Shown: in pieces, positions 9,098-15,911 of the stretch
How positions within the stretch are numbered: position 1 is the stretch's first letter
How the letters are laid out: each line of letters opens with the position of its first letter
Origin: Streptomyces rhizoryzae
GTDB lineage: Bacteria; Actinomycetota; Actinomycetes; Streptomycetales; Streptomycetaceae
Assembly: GCF_023155275.1 (NCBI RefSeq)
Contig: NZ_JALMUV010000030.1
Coordinates: 38,428 to 102,427 of the forward strand
Reading direction: 5' to 3'
DNA: 64,000 nucleotides
Position numbers and translations under genes: made by a program
Notes under the pieces: model-generated
Told to the model about the DNA's origin: nothing
Databases searched by the model: none
The model's input: only the letters and a program-made list of their open reading frames with translations

Positions 9098-9856
9098 CTA
9101 CCGGGCGTCGTACCAGGTGATGCCGTCACCGCCGTCCTGGGCGATGGTCTGCGTCATGATGTTGCCCTCCTGCCAGTACGTGGGGTGCTGGTTCACGAAG
9201 CCGGGCACGGACCGCAGGGACGTGGCGTCGCACGCCAGGTCGGTGCGGATGCAGAAGCGCCGCACCGGGACGCCCTCGTACGCGGCCGGCGCGGCCCCCG
9301 TGGAGGTGAACCCCAGCGCGCTCCAGCCCTTGGGGACCCGCGCCCACACGCCGGTGCCGGGCTGCATGGGGTCGGCGTAGAGCATGCCGTTCACCTGCGA
9401 GCGCGGTATCGCGGTGCGGCCGGCGGCGATGGTGGCGAGCACCTGGTCGGCCACCTGGGCGCCCTGGGAGTAGCTCACCAGCGTGAGGCGGGCGGCCGGG
9501 TCGCGGCGGTGGGTGGCCTCGGCGGCGGCCAGCAGGTTGCGGTACCCCTCGCGGACGCTGGCGTCGTAGCTCGGGGCGTTGAGGTCGGGCGCGTTGTGGC
9601 CGTTGAGCCAGGGGCCGGCGCTCGCCGGGTAGCAGACCGGCACCGGAATGCCGCCGTCGAGATGCTTGTTGGCAAAGGCGTACGTGGAGGTGCAGTCGGG
9701 CGCGGGCGCCGCCGAGCCGGTGCCGCCGACCTCCAGGTAGTAGTGGTGCACCGGAGCGGCGTGGGCGACGGAGGGTGTCGCGGCGGTCAGGGCCGCCAGG
9801 GCCGCCGCCGCTCCGGCCGTGCCGATCGCCTTCTTCCATCTGGTGCGCAGGGTCAT
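9098..9856 (-). CDS. Secreted PE-PPE/cutinase-like serine esterase
   Basis: 252 residues. A Sec signal peptide (MTLRTRWKKAIGTAGAAAALAALTAA to about SVAHA) precedes a mature domain with the nucleophile elbow LVSYSQGAQVAD (G-x-S-x-G-like, Ser near residue 130), PWLNGHNAPDLNAPSYDASVREGYRNL and a C-terminal HPTYWQEGN that could supply the His. This matches actinobacterial PE-PPE/cutinase-fold esterases. ATG 9856 is chosen over the GTG at 9889 because GAGGAGAAG lies at proper spacing and the signal peptide begins there. Its promoter carries the better of the two SARP-like boxes. Lipid or polyester substrates are plausible but not shown. Confidence 0.8.
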   Translation of the reverse strand: MTLRTRWKKAIGTAGAAAALAALTAATPSVAHAAPVHHYYLEVGGTGSAAPAPDCTSTYAFANKHLDGGIPVPVCYPASAGPWLNGHNAPDLNAPSYDASVREGYRNLLAAAEATHRRDPAARLTLVSYSQGAQVADQVLATIAAGRTAIPRSQVNGMLYADPMQPGTGVWARVPKGWSALGFTSTGAAPAAYEGVPVRRFCIRTDLACDATSLRSVPGFVNQHPTYWQEGNIMTQTIAQDGGDGITWYDAR

Positions 9857-9907
9857 CGCTGGGCTTCTCCTCGAAGTGCGGTGGGGCACGTGCGTGGTTC
9901 CGCGCCG

Positions 9908-9940
9908 ACGTTAGCGGCGGCCGTTGGAATGGCGATGAAA
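9908..9940 (-). promoter_or_regulatory. Putative SARP-dependent promoter of the secreted esterase
   Basis: On the minus strand, heptamers TTTCATC (9940-9934) and TTCCAAC (9929-9923) start 11 bp apart. TAACGT (9913-9908), a good -10 hexamer, begins nine bases after the second heptamer. Direct repeats lying about eight bases from the -10 are the known SARP geometry. The ATG is 52 bp further on. A SARP is encoded at 10667-11728. Confidence 0.58.
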
Positions 9941-9950
9941 CGCAAGGCGG

Positions 9951-10670
9951 TCAGCGGACGTCCCCGGTGCGGCACTGCTCCGCGAGCGCCCGGAAGACGA
10001 AGAGGTTGGGAATCCCGGACACCGCCGGCCCGAGCCGGTGCCGCTGCCCACCGAGGGTGAGCACGACGAACCCCTCCTGCACGCCGATCCGCCGCACCCG
10101 CTGCCACGGCGCGCACAGCGCTCCGGCGCCGACCCCCTCCCGGGTCAGCCAGATCTCCCCGAAGCAGACCCGCTCCCCCCGGCGCAGCGCGGCCAGCGCA
10201 CCGGGCAACTGGGCCCGCAGGACGGCCCGTGGGAGCTCGTGCTCCCACGGGCGCGGGTCGCCGCCCGCCGGGCCGCCGACCAGCACCAGGCGCCGGTGCT
10301 CGACGTCGGTGAGCGTGTGCAGGACGGCGGCGCCGGCCGGGGACCCGCCGCGCGGCCGGGCACACTGCCGGAACACCGCGGTGGTGGCGTAGCGGACGAC
10401 GTGGATCCGGCCCTGCACGGCGACCGTCATCCCGTGCTCGTAGAGGTCCAGCCGCGCGTTCGGGCTCGCCCGCGCCGCGGTGGCGCGGCCGTACGGGACG
10501 CGGGCCGGCCGGCGGCCGAGCACCCGGAACAGGCCGGTCCGGGCGCGCGGGCGGTACGCGGTCGCCGGGTGGGTGGCCAGCCGCCGGCCCAGGCGTGCCC
10601 GCCCGGCCGCCGCGGAGACCCGCGCCAGCAGCAGCTCCTCGCCGCGGGTGCGCGGCGCCGGGCCGGTCAC
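9951..10670 (-). CDS. DUF6585-like protein, coupled to SARP gene
   Basis: 239 residues from a GTG at 10670 that overlaps the upstream SARP stop by four bases (GTGA). The middle and C-terminus read LDLYEHGMTVAVQGRIHVVRY, then a PH-like strand pattern and PWQRVRRIGVQEGFVVLT with IPNLFVFRALAEQC at the end. This resembles the Streptomyces DUF6585 family of PH-domain-like proteins; the assignment is from memory and tentative. No membrane span is clear in this copy, whereas relatives often have two. Coupling implies a function in the SARP-controlled pathway. Confidence 0.65.
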   Translation of the reverse strand: MTGPAPRTRGEELLLARVSAAAGRARLGRRLATHPATAYRPRARTGLFRVLGRRPARVPYGRATAARASPNARLDLYEHGMTVAVQGRIHVVRYATTAVFRQCARPRGGSPAGAAVLHTLTDVEHRRLVLVGGPAGGDPRPWEHELPRAVLRAQLPGALAALRRGERVCFGEIWLTREGVGAGALCAPWQRVRRIGVQEGFVVLTLGGQRHRLGPAVSGIPNLFVFRALAEQCRTGDVR

Positions 10671-11728
10671 GGCGCGCCCGGCGCGAGGCCGGCGTCGCAG
10701 CCGCCCAGGATCGTCCGGTGCGCCCGCCGCAGCAGCGGGCTCGGCGGCACCCCCAGCTCGTCGGCCAGCCGGCGCCGGGTGCGTTCGTAGACGCCCAGCG
10801 CGTCGGCCTGCCGGCCGCTGTGGCACAGCGCCCGCATCAGCAGCGCGGCGACCGGTTCGTCCAGCGGCTGCGCCGCGGCCAGCGCCCACAGCTCACCGAC
10901 CGCCTCCGGGTGCCGGCCCAGCCGCAGTTGCAGCTCCAGCTTGCGCAGCGCCAGGGCGGTCCGGCGCTCGGTGAGCCGCAGCCGCTCCAGCTCGGCGAAC
11001 GGCCCCGGCAGCCCGGCCAGCGGCTCCCCGCGGAACAGCTCCAGCGCCTGGGCCAGCACGCGGACCGCCTCGGCCGCCTCGCCGGCCCGCTCGGCGGCAC
11101 CGGCCGCGGTGACCCGCTCCTCCAGGCGCGCCACGTCCACCTCGACCGCGTCCGGGACCAGCCGGTAGCCGCACCGGTCGTGCCGGATCACCGACTCCGC
11201 GCCGTGCTCCGCCTGGAGGACCTTCCGCAGCCGGTAGATGTAGACCGGCACGACCTTGGTGAGCGGCGGCTCCATCCCCCAGACCGCGTCCAGCAGTTCG
11301 TCCTTGCCGACCGCCCGCTCCCGGCACAGCGCCAGTGCCGCGAGGACGGCCTGCTGGCGCAGGTGGCCCAGGTCCACCGGCTGCCCGTCGCGCCAGGCCC
11401 GCAGCGGCCCGAGGACGGAGATCCGCACCCGCGGTCCGCGGGGCCGGCGGACCGCGGTCCGCGGCACGGGCGGGGCCGTGCCGCGCGGGCCCCGGCCGGG
11501 CACCACCAGCCCGCTGTCGAAGGCGTGGACGATGGCGGCGGCCCGGTCGCGCAGGTCGAGCTTGGCGAGGACCCGGCCGAGGTGGACGCCGACGGCGTTC
11601 TCCGGGAGGGCGAGGGTGCGGGCGATCTCCGTGTCCGTCAGGCCGCAGCCGACCGCGCGGAGCACCTCGCGCTCCTGGCGGGTGAGCGGGGGATCGGTCG
11701 GCCGGCCGAGGGTCGCGGTCGTCGGCAT
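10667..11728 (-). CDS. SARP regulator with an extra N-terminal LuxR-type HTH
   Basis: 353 residues. Residues about 10-65 form a LuxR/GerE HTH (LTRQEREVLRAVGCGLTDTEIARTL, then NAVGVHLGRVLAKLDLRDRAAA). After a Pro/Arg linker comes an OmpR-like SARP DNA-binding domain at about 100-185 (ISVLGPLRAWRDGQPVDLGHLRQQAVLAAL, VYIYRLRKVL, GYRLVP) and a bacterial transcriptional activation domain at about 190-350. SARPs normally begin at the OmpR-like domain, so this one has two DNA-binding modules. ATG 11728 has GGAG eight bases upstream. It probably controls the linked surface genes through the boxes at 8963 and 9923. Confidence 0.85.
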   Translation of the reverse strand: MPTTATLGRPTDPPLTRQEREVLRAVGCGLTDTEIARTLALPENAVGVHLGRVLAKLDLRDRAAAIVHAFDSGLVVPGRGPRGTAPPVPRTAVRRPRGPRVRISVLGPLRAWRDGQPVDLGHLRQQAVLAALALCRERAVGKDELLDAVWGMEPPLTKVVPVYIYRLRKVLQAEHGAESVIRHDRCGYRLVPDAVEVDVARLEERVTAAGAAERAGEAAEAVRVLAQALELFRGEPLAGLPGPFAELERLRLTERRTALALRKLELQLRLGRHPEAVGELWALAAAQPLDEPVAALLMRALCHSGRQADALGVYERTRRRLADELGVPPSPLLRRAHRTILGGCDAGLAPGAP

Positions 11729-11810
11729 TGCGGGCTCTCCTGGTGTGTGGGGGGGACGGGCGGTCGGTCCCGACGCTGGCCCCGGGGCGGGCGAACGGAC
11801 AGGCCAGCAG

Positions 11811-11892
11811 ACCGGCCGTATCCGGCCGGTGGCCGCGCTAGAGTCCCTCACCTGGGGAAATCGACATGCCGGGGGAAGGCCGAGACCCGTGA
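11811..11892 (+). promoter_or_regulatory. Promoter, inverted-repeat operator and 8-codon leader ORF of the HTH-NACHT gene
   Basis: A 20-bp inverted repeat, ACCGGCC-GTATCC-GGCCGGT (11811-11830), sits just upstream of a -10 hexamer TAGAGT (11839-11844). It is a natural operator for the XRE-type HTH encoded downstream. From 11866 an ATG with its own GGGGAAA starts an 8-codon reading frame whose TGA (11890-11892) overlaps the GTG start at 11889, so leader translation could be coupled to the main gene. Confidence 0.45.
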
Positions 11893-14315
11893 CCAGTGAG
11901 TTCAGCGCCCTGTTGAAAAGGCTGCGGCGCGAGGCGAACCTGACCCAGGAGGCGTTGGCGGAACGCGCCGGAGTGGGCGTCCGCACCATCCGCGGCCTGG
12001 AGACCGGCGAGCGCGCCGACCCGCGGATGACCACCGTGCGCTTCCTGGCCGACGCGCTCGGGCTGAGCCCCGAGGCGCGCGAGCGGCTGCTGGCGTCCGC
12101 CGTCCGCCGCAGCGCGGACGACGACCGCCCGGCGGAGCCGCCCGCCTCGCTCGCCCCCGCCCCGCCCGCGGGCGGCCCGCCGGGCTCGCCGCTGCACACC
12201 ACCCTCGCCGACGTCGCCGATCAGGTCGCGCAGGCGGTGGCCGCCCGCTGGCGGCGCGAGGAGGAGCAGCGGCAGGTCCACGACCCCTACCCGCTGCCGG
12301 TGCGCTGGCGGCCGGTCGCCGAGGAGCTGACCGACCACTGGGCCAACATCCGCCGCCTGCCCCCGGGCAGCCCGCACGCCCCGCTGGACCTGAGCGGGCA
12401 ACTGGACGCCGTCGTCGAGGTGTACCGGCGGATACCGTCGGGGCGGCTGGTGGTGCTGGGCCGCTCGGGCTCCGGCAAGACGATCCTCGCCGTGCGGTTC
12501 GTCCTGGAACTCCTGACGGCCCGGGGCCGGGCCGACGCGGTGCCGGTGATCTTCAGCATCGGCTCCTGGGACCCCACCGCCATCACCCTCCGGGACTGGC
12601 TCGCCGCCCAGTTGACCCGGGACCACCCCGGCCTGGCCGCTCCCGGGCCCGGCGGTACGCCGCTGGCCGGCGCGCTCGTCGAGACCGGCCGGATCCTCCC
12701 CGTCCTGGACGGCTTCGACGAGATCGCCGACGGGCTGCGCCGCCCCGCGCTGGAGGCCCTCAACGCCACCACGCTGCCGCTGCTCCTGACCAGCCGTCCG
12801 GCCGAGTACGCCGCCGCGGTGGCCGAGACCGACGTGCTCACCTCCGCCGCCGCGGTCGAACTGACCGACCTCACCCTGGACGACCTGGCCGACTACCTGC
12901 CGCGCACCACCCGCAAGGCCCGCGGCGGCCCCGGCCGCTCGGCGACCGCCTGGGAGCCCGTGCTGACCGCCCTGCGCGAACGCCCGCTGCGCCGGGCCGG
13001 CGCCACCCTCGCCGCGGTGCTCACCACACCGCTGATGGTCACCCTCGCCCGCGCCGTCTACAGCGACACCCCCGGCAGTGACCCGGCCGCCCTGCTCGAC
13101 ACCCGCCGCTTCGGCACCCCCGGGGAACTGGAGGACCACCTTCTCGACAACTTCACCACCACCGCCTACCGCCCCCGCCCCGAACACCGCCCCGGCGGCG
13201 GGCCGCTCCGCACCTGGGACCCCGAACGCGCCCGGTACTGGCTCGGCTACCTGGCCCACCACCTGGACCGGCTCGACACCCCCGACCTGGAATGGTGGCG
13301 CCTGGGCCACGGCATGGGCCGCCTCACCCGCACCCTGGTCACCGCGCTGGTGGTCGCCGTGGCCATCGCCCTCGCCGACGGCGTCGTCGGCATCCCCTTC
13401 GACGCCTTCGCGTACCAACTGGTGGACGGACTGGTGGCGGGGCTCCTGGCGGGGCTCCTGTTCGGGCTCGCGTACTGGTTCATGGTCGCGGCCAAGGACA
13501 CGGCCGTGGAGCCGTCCGCGGTCCGCATGCGGCTGCGCGGCAGGGAGCGGAGAACGGGGCGGCGCCCGCTGCGCCGCCTGGCGGTCGGCGTGCTCTGCGG
13601 CCTGGTGTTCGGCGCCGGCTACGGCATCGTCCACGGGGCGATCAACGGTGCCGTGCACCACGCCGGCCTCCCGGTCATCCTGGCCGGCAGCCTCGGCGAC
13701 GGCCTCATCTTCGGCCTGATGTTCGCGCTGGCCGCCGGCCCCACCCTCGGCCTGCTGACCCTCTTCGAAACCCCCCTCGACATCCGCTCCGCGGTCAACC
13801 CGGTCAGCCTGCTGCGGACCAACGGACGCACCGTCGCCGCCCAACTCCTGGTCTGGGCACCGGTCTTCGGCCTGTTCGTCGGCCTCGCCTCGATGGCGGT
13901 GATCCGCCCGGTCTCGATGCTCCTGGGGCCGGTCGTCTGGAACCTCACCGCCGCCCTCAAACTCGGCCTCATCAGCGGCCTCGGCGGCGCCCTCGGCTAC
14001 ACCTTCAGCCTGACCTCCTGGGGCCAGTGGGCGGTCTTCTCCCGCATCTGGCTGCCGCTGACCGGCCGGCTGCCCTGGTCCGTCGTCGCCTTCCTCGAAG
14101 ACGCCTACCAGCGGGGCGTGCTCCGCCAGGCCGGCGCGGTCTACCAGTTCCGTCACGCCCGCCTCCAGCACCACCTCGCCCGCGCCTACCGCTCCCCACG
14201 CCCCAGCACCGCGGAACGGCCCCCGGGGAGCCCTGACCGCCCCGGCAGCCCCGACAGTCCGGGAAGCCCGCACAGCCCCGGAACCCCCGAGTCCACCGCT
14301 CCCGGCGCCCCGTAA
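11889..14315 (+). CDS. HTH-NACHT STAND NTPase with C-terminal membrane domain
   Basis: 808 residues from GTG. Residues about 5-60 form an XRE HTH (LKRLRREANLTQEALAERAGVGVRTIRGLETGE). A linker follows, then a NACHT NTPase at about 175-400 with Walker A LGRSGSGKT, Walker B ILPVLDGFDEIA and LLLTSRPAEY as the sensor strand. The region after residue 480 carries at least eight transmembrane segments, many Gly-rich, and the cytoplasmic tail is Pro/Ser repetitive (GSPDRPGSPDSPGSPHSPG). NACHT proteins act as signal-dependent switches, some in phage defence. An N-terminal DNA-binding domain with a membrane C-terminus suggests a membrane-tethered transcription switch. It is divergent from the SARP gene. 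Confidence 0.85.
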   Translation: MTSEFSALLKRLRREANLTQEALAERAGVGVRTIRGLETGERADPRMTTVRFLADALGLSPEARERLLASAVRRSADDDRPAEPPASLAPAPPAGGPPGSPLHTTLADVADQVAQAVAARWRREEEQRQVHDPYPLPVRWRPVAEELTDHWANIRRLPPGSPHAPLDLSGQLDAVVEVYRRIPSGRLVVLGRSGSGKTILAVRFVLELLTARGRADAVPVIFSIGSWDPTAITLRDWLAAQLTRDHPGLAAPGPGGTPLAGALVETGRILPVLDGFDEIADGLRRPALEALNATTLPLLLTSRPAEYAAAVAETDVLTSAAAVELTDLTLDDLADYLPRTTRKARGGPGRSATAWEPVLTALRERPLRRAGATLAAVLTTPLMVTLARAVYSDTPGSDPAALLDTRRFGTPGELEDHLLDNFTTTAYRPRPEHRPGGGPLRTWDPERARYWLGYLAHHLDRLDTPDLEWWRLGHGMGRLTRTLVTALVVAVAIALADGVVGIPFDAFAYQLVDGLVAGLLAGLLFGLAYWFMVAAKDTAVEPSAVRMRLRGRERRTGRRPLRRLAVGVLCGLVFGAGYGIVHGAINGAVHHAGLPVILAGSLGDGLIFGLMFALAAGPTLGLLTLFETPLDIRSAVNPVSLLRTNGRTVAAQLLVWAPVFGLFVGLASMAVIRPVSMLLGPVVWNLTAALKLGLISGLGGALGYTFSLTSWGQWAVFSRIWLPLTGRLPWSVVAFLEDAYQRGVLRQAGAVYQFRHARLQHHLARAYRSPRPSTAERPPGSPDRPGSPDSPGSPHSPGTPESTAPGAP

Positions 14316-14380
14316 CGCGCCCGGCGGGCGGCCCGGAGGCCCGCGCCGGAGCCCCACGGAGCGCGTGACGCCCCGGCCCG

Positions 14381-15061
14381 TCACGCGCCCGCCGCGGCGC
14401 TCCGTACGGCGCGGTGGACGGCCCGGGCCAAGCGGGCGCCCCACAGCGAGCGGGGGCCCGCGAAGGCGTGCGGCTCCTCGCCCGCACCCGGCGTCCGCGC
14501 GGCCACGCACACCGCGTCGGTCGGCGTACCGGAACAGTCGTGGCCGGTCTCCAGCAGCGCCTGGACCTTGGCCTCGGTCGCCGTGGCCACGGCGTTGACC
14601 AGTGCGGCGTCGGTCAGCGCCACGGGAAGCGCGGCGATGATGTTGACCGTGCCCGGGCGGGCGGCCGTGAGCGTGCCCCGGGCCGGGGAGGCGGCCCACC
14701 CCCGCACCCCCAGCCCCGCGGTGGCGGCGGCCTCGGCGCCGCCGTCCGCCCCGTGGCCGTACGCCCGCACGTCCGCGGCCGTCATGAGCCCGACCCCCGG
14801 CCCCCGCGCCCCCGCGGCGGCGGCCAGTCCGGCGAGGTGCCGGTCCGGGTCGGTGCGCCGGTAGCCGTGCGACACCTGGGCGTTGAGCACCCAGGAGCGC
14901 TCGCCCAGCCCGCCGCCGAGTACGGCGCTGCTGATCATCCGCCAGCCCGGCCCGGCCCGCCACAGCAGCGCGTGCAGCTGCTCCCCGTCCTCCTCGCGCG
15001 TGAGCTGACCCGGCGGCAGCAGACCGGTGACGGCGCGGGGCGGCGGAACGACGGCGCTCAC
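14381..15061 (-). CDS. cbiZ: Adenosylcobinamide amidohydrolase (CbiZ family)
   Basis: 226 residues from the GTG at 15061. Family motifs are clear: ISSAVLGGGLGERSWVLNAQVSHGY, TDPDRHLAGLA, GPGVGLMTAADV, and AALPVALTDAALVNAVATATEAK with TDAVCVAAR near the C-terminus. CbiZ cleaves the aminopropanol side chain of (pseudo)cobalamin precursors so that adenosylcobyric acid can be remade into cobalamin. No other cobalamin gene is nearby, so this is a stand-alone salvage or remodelling enzyme. The frame is open up to 15229, but homology starts near 15000 and a GAGGAG lies upstream of 15061. Confidence 0.8.
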   Translation of the reverse strand: MSAVVPPPRAVTGLLPPGQLTREEDGEQLHALLWRAGPGWRMISSAVLGGGLGERSWVLNAQVSHGYRRTDPDRHLAGLAAAAGARGPGVGLMTAADVRAYGHGADGGAEAAATAGLGVRGWAASPARGTLTAARPGTVNIIAALPVALTDAALVNAVATATEAKVQALLETGHDCSGTPTDAVCVAARTPGAGEEPHAFAGPRSLWGARLARAVHRAVRSAAAGA

Positions 15062-15247
15062 CGGGACAACGACTCCTCGACCGACCGGAGGGGCCGCGAC
15101 CGGCCCCGGGGACCGGCTGATCGTACGCGCGCCCCGCCCGCACCGGCCGCACGGGGCCCGGCCGCCTCCCCCGGGGCGGGCGGCGGCCGGGGACGCGGGC
15201 GGCGTCCGCCCGGGTGACCCGCGTCTCACCCGCCCTGCACCGCTTGT

Positions 15248-15267
15248 CTATGCAACGAGTTGCATAG
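15248..15267. promoter_or_regulatory. Perfect 20-bp palindromic operator of the PadR gene
   Basis: CTATGCAACGAGTTGCATAG: nine-base arms around a GA centre, perfect on both sides, ending 12 bp before the PadR ATG. PadR repressors bind palindromes of about this length and commonly autoregulate. This position would block the promoter or the ribosome binding site of the padR-acyl-CoA dehydrogenase unit. TATGCAAC/GTTGCATA stands out strongly from the local base composition. Confidence 0.72.
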
Positions 15268-15279
15268 CAGGATCGAGGC

Positions 15280-15837
15280 ATGGCGCTCGAACACGCGATC
15301 CTCGTCTCGCTGCTGGAGAAGCCGGGCTCCGGGTATGAGCTGTCCCGGCGCTTCGAGCGGTCCATCGGCTACTTCTGGACCGCCACCCACCAGCAGATCT
15401 ACCGCGTGCTCAAGCGGATGGAGCAGGACGGCTGGATCGACGTCCGCGACGTGCCGCAGCAGGGCCGCCCGGACAAGAAGGAGTACTCCGTCGCCGCCCC
15501 CGGCCGCGCCGCCCTCTCCCGGTGGCTGCACGAACCGGTCGAGCCCGAGAGCGTCCGGCACGACCTCGCCGTCAAGATCCGCGGCGCGGTCTTCGACGAC
15601 CCGGCCGCCCTCATCCAGGAGGTCGAACGGCACCGCCGGGAGCACGCCGACCGGCTCGCCCACTACCTCGCGGGGGAGCGGCGCGACTTCACCGGCCCCG
15701 CGGCCGGCGCCCCGCTGGACGCCGGCCGGGAGCTCCAGCACGTCGTCCTGCGCGGCGGCATCGCCTACGAGCGGATGACGATCGCCTGGCTCGACGACGT
15801 CCTCGCCACCCTGCACCGGCTCCGTCCCGCGCCCTGA
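15280..15837 (+). CDS. PadR-family transcriptional regulator
   Basis: 185 residues. The N-terminal winged helix reads MALEHAILVSLLEKPGSGYELSRRFE, then FWTATHQQIYRVLKRMEQDGWI and the wing GRPDKKEYSV. The C-terminal Vir_Act_alpha_C dimerisation domain runs from about 95 to 180 (LAVKIRGAVF, IQEVERHRREHADRLAHYLAGER, LVLRGGIAYERMTIAWLDDVL-like helices). PadR proteins usually repress linked genes and respond to small aromatic or lipophilic molecules. It is preceded by a perfect palindrome and followed 74 bp later by the acyl-CoA dehydrogenase gene it probably controls. Confidence 0.93.
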   Translation: MALEHAILVSLLEKPGSGYELSRRFERSIGYFWTATHQQIYRVLKRMEQDGWIDVRDVPQQGRPDKKEYSVAAPGRAALSRWLHEPVEPESVRHDLAVKIRGAVFDDPAALIQEVERHRREHADRLAHYLAGERRDFTGPAAGAPLDAGRELQHVVLRGGIAYERMTIAWLDDVLATLHRLRPAP

Positions 15838-15911
15838 CCCGCGGGCGCACCGGCCCGCCCCTTCGCCGCAACCCCCCACCCGATACCACCGAGCCACGAA
15901 AGGCGCCCCTC

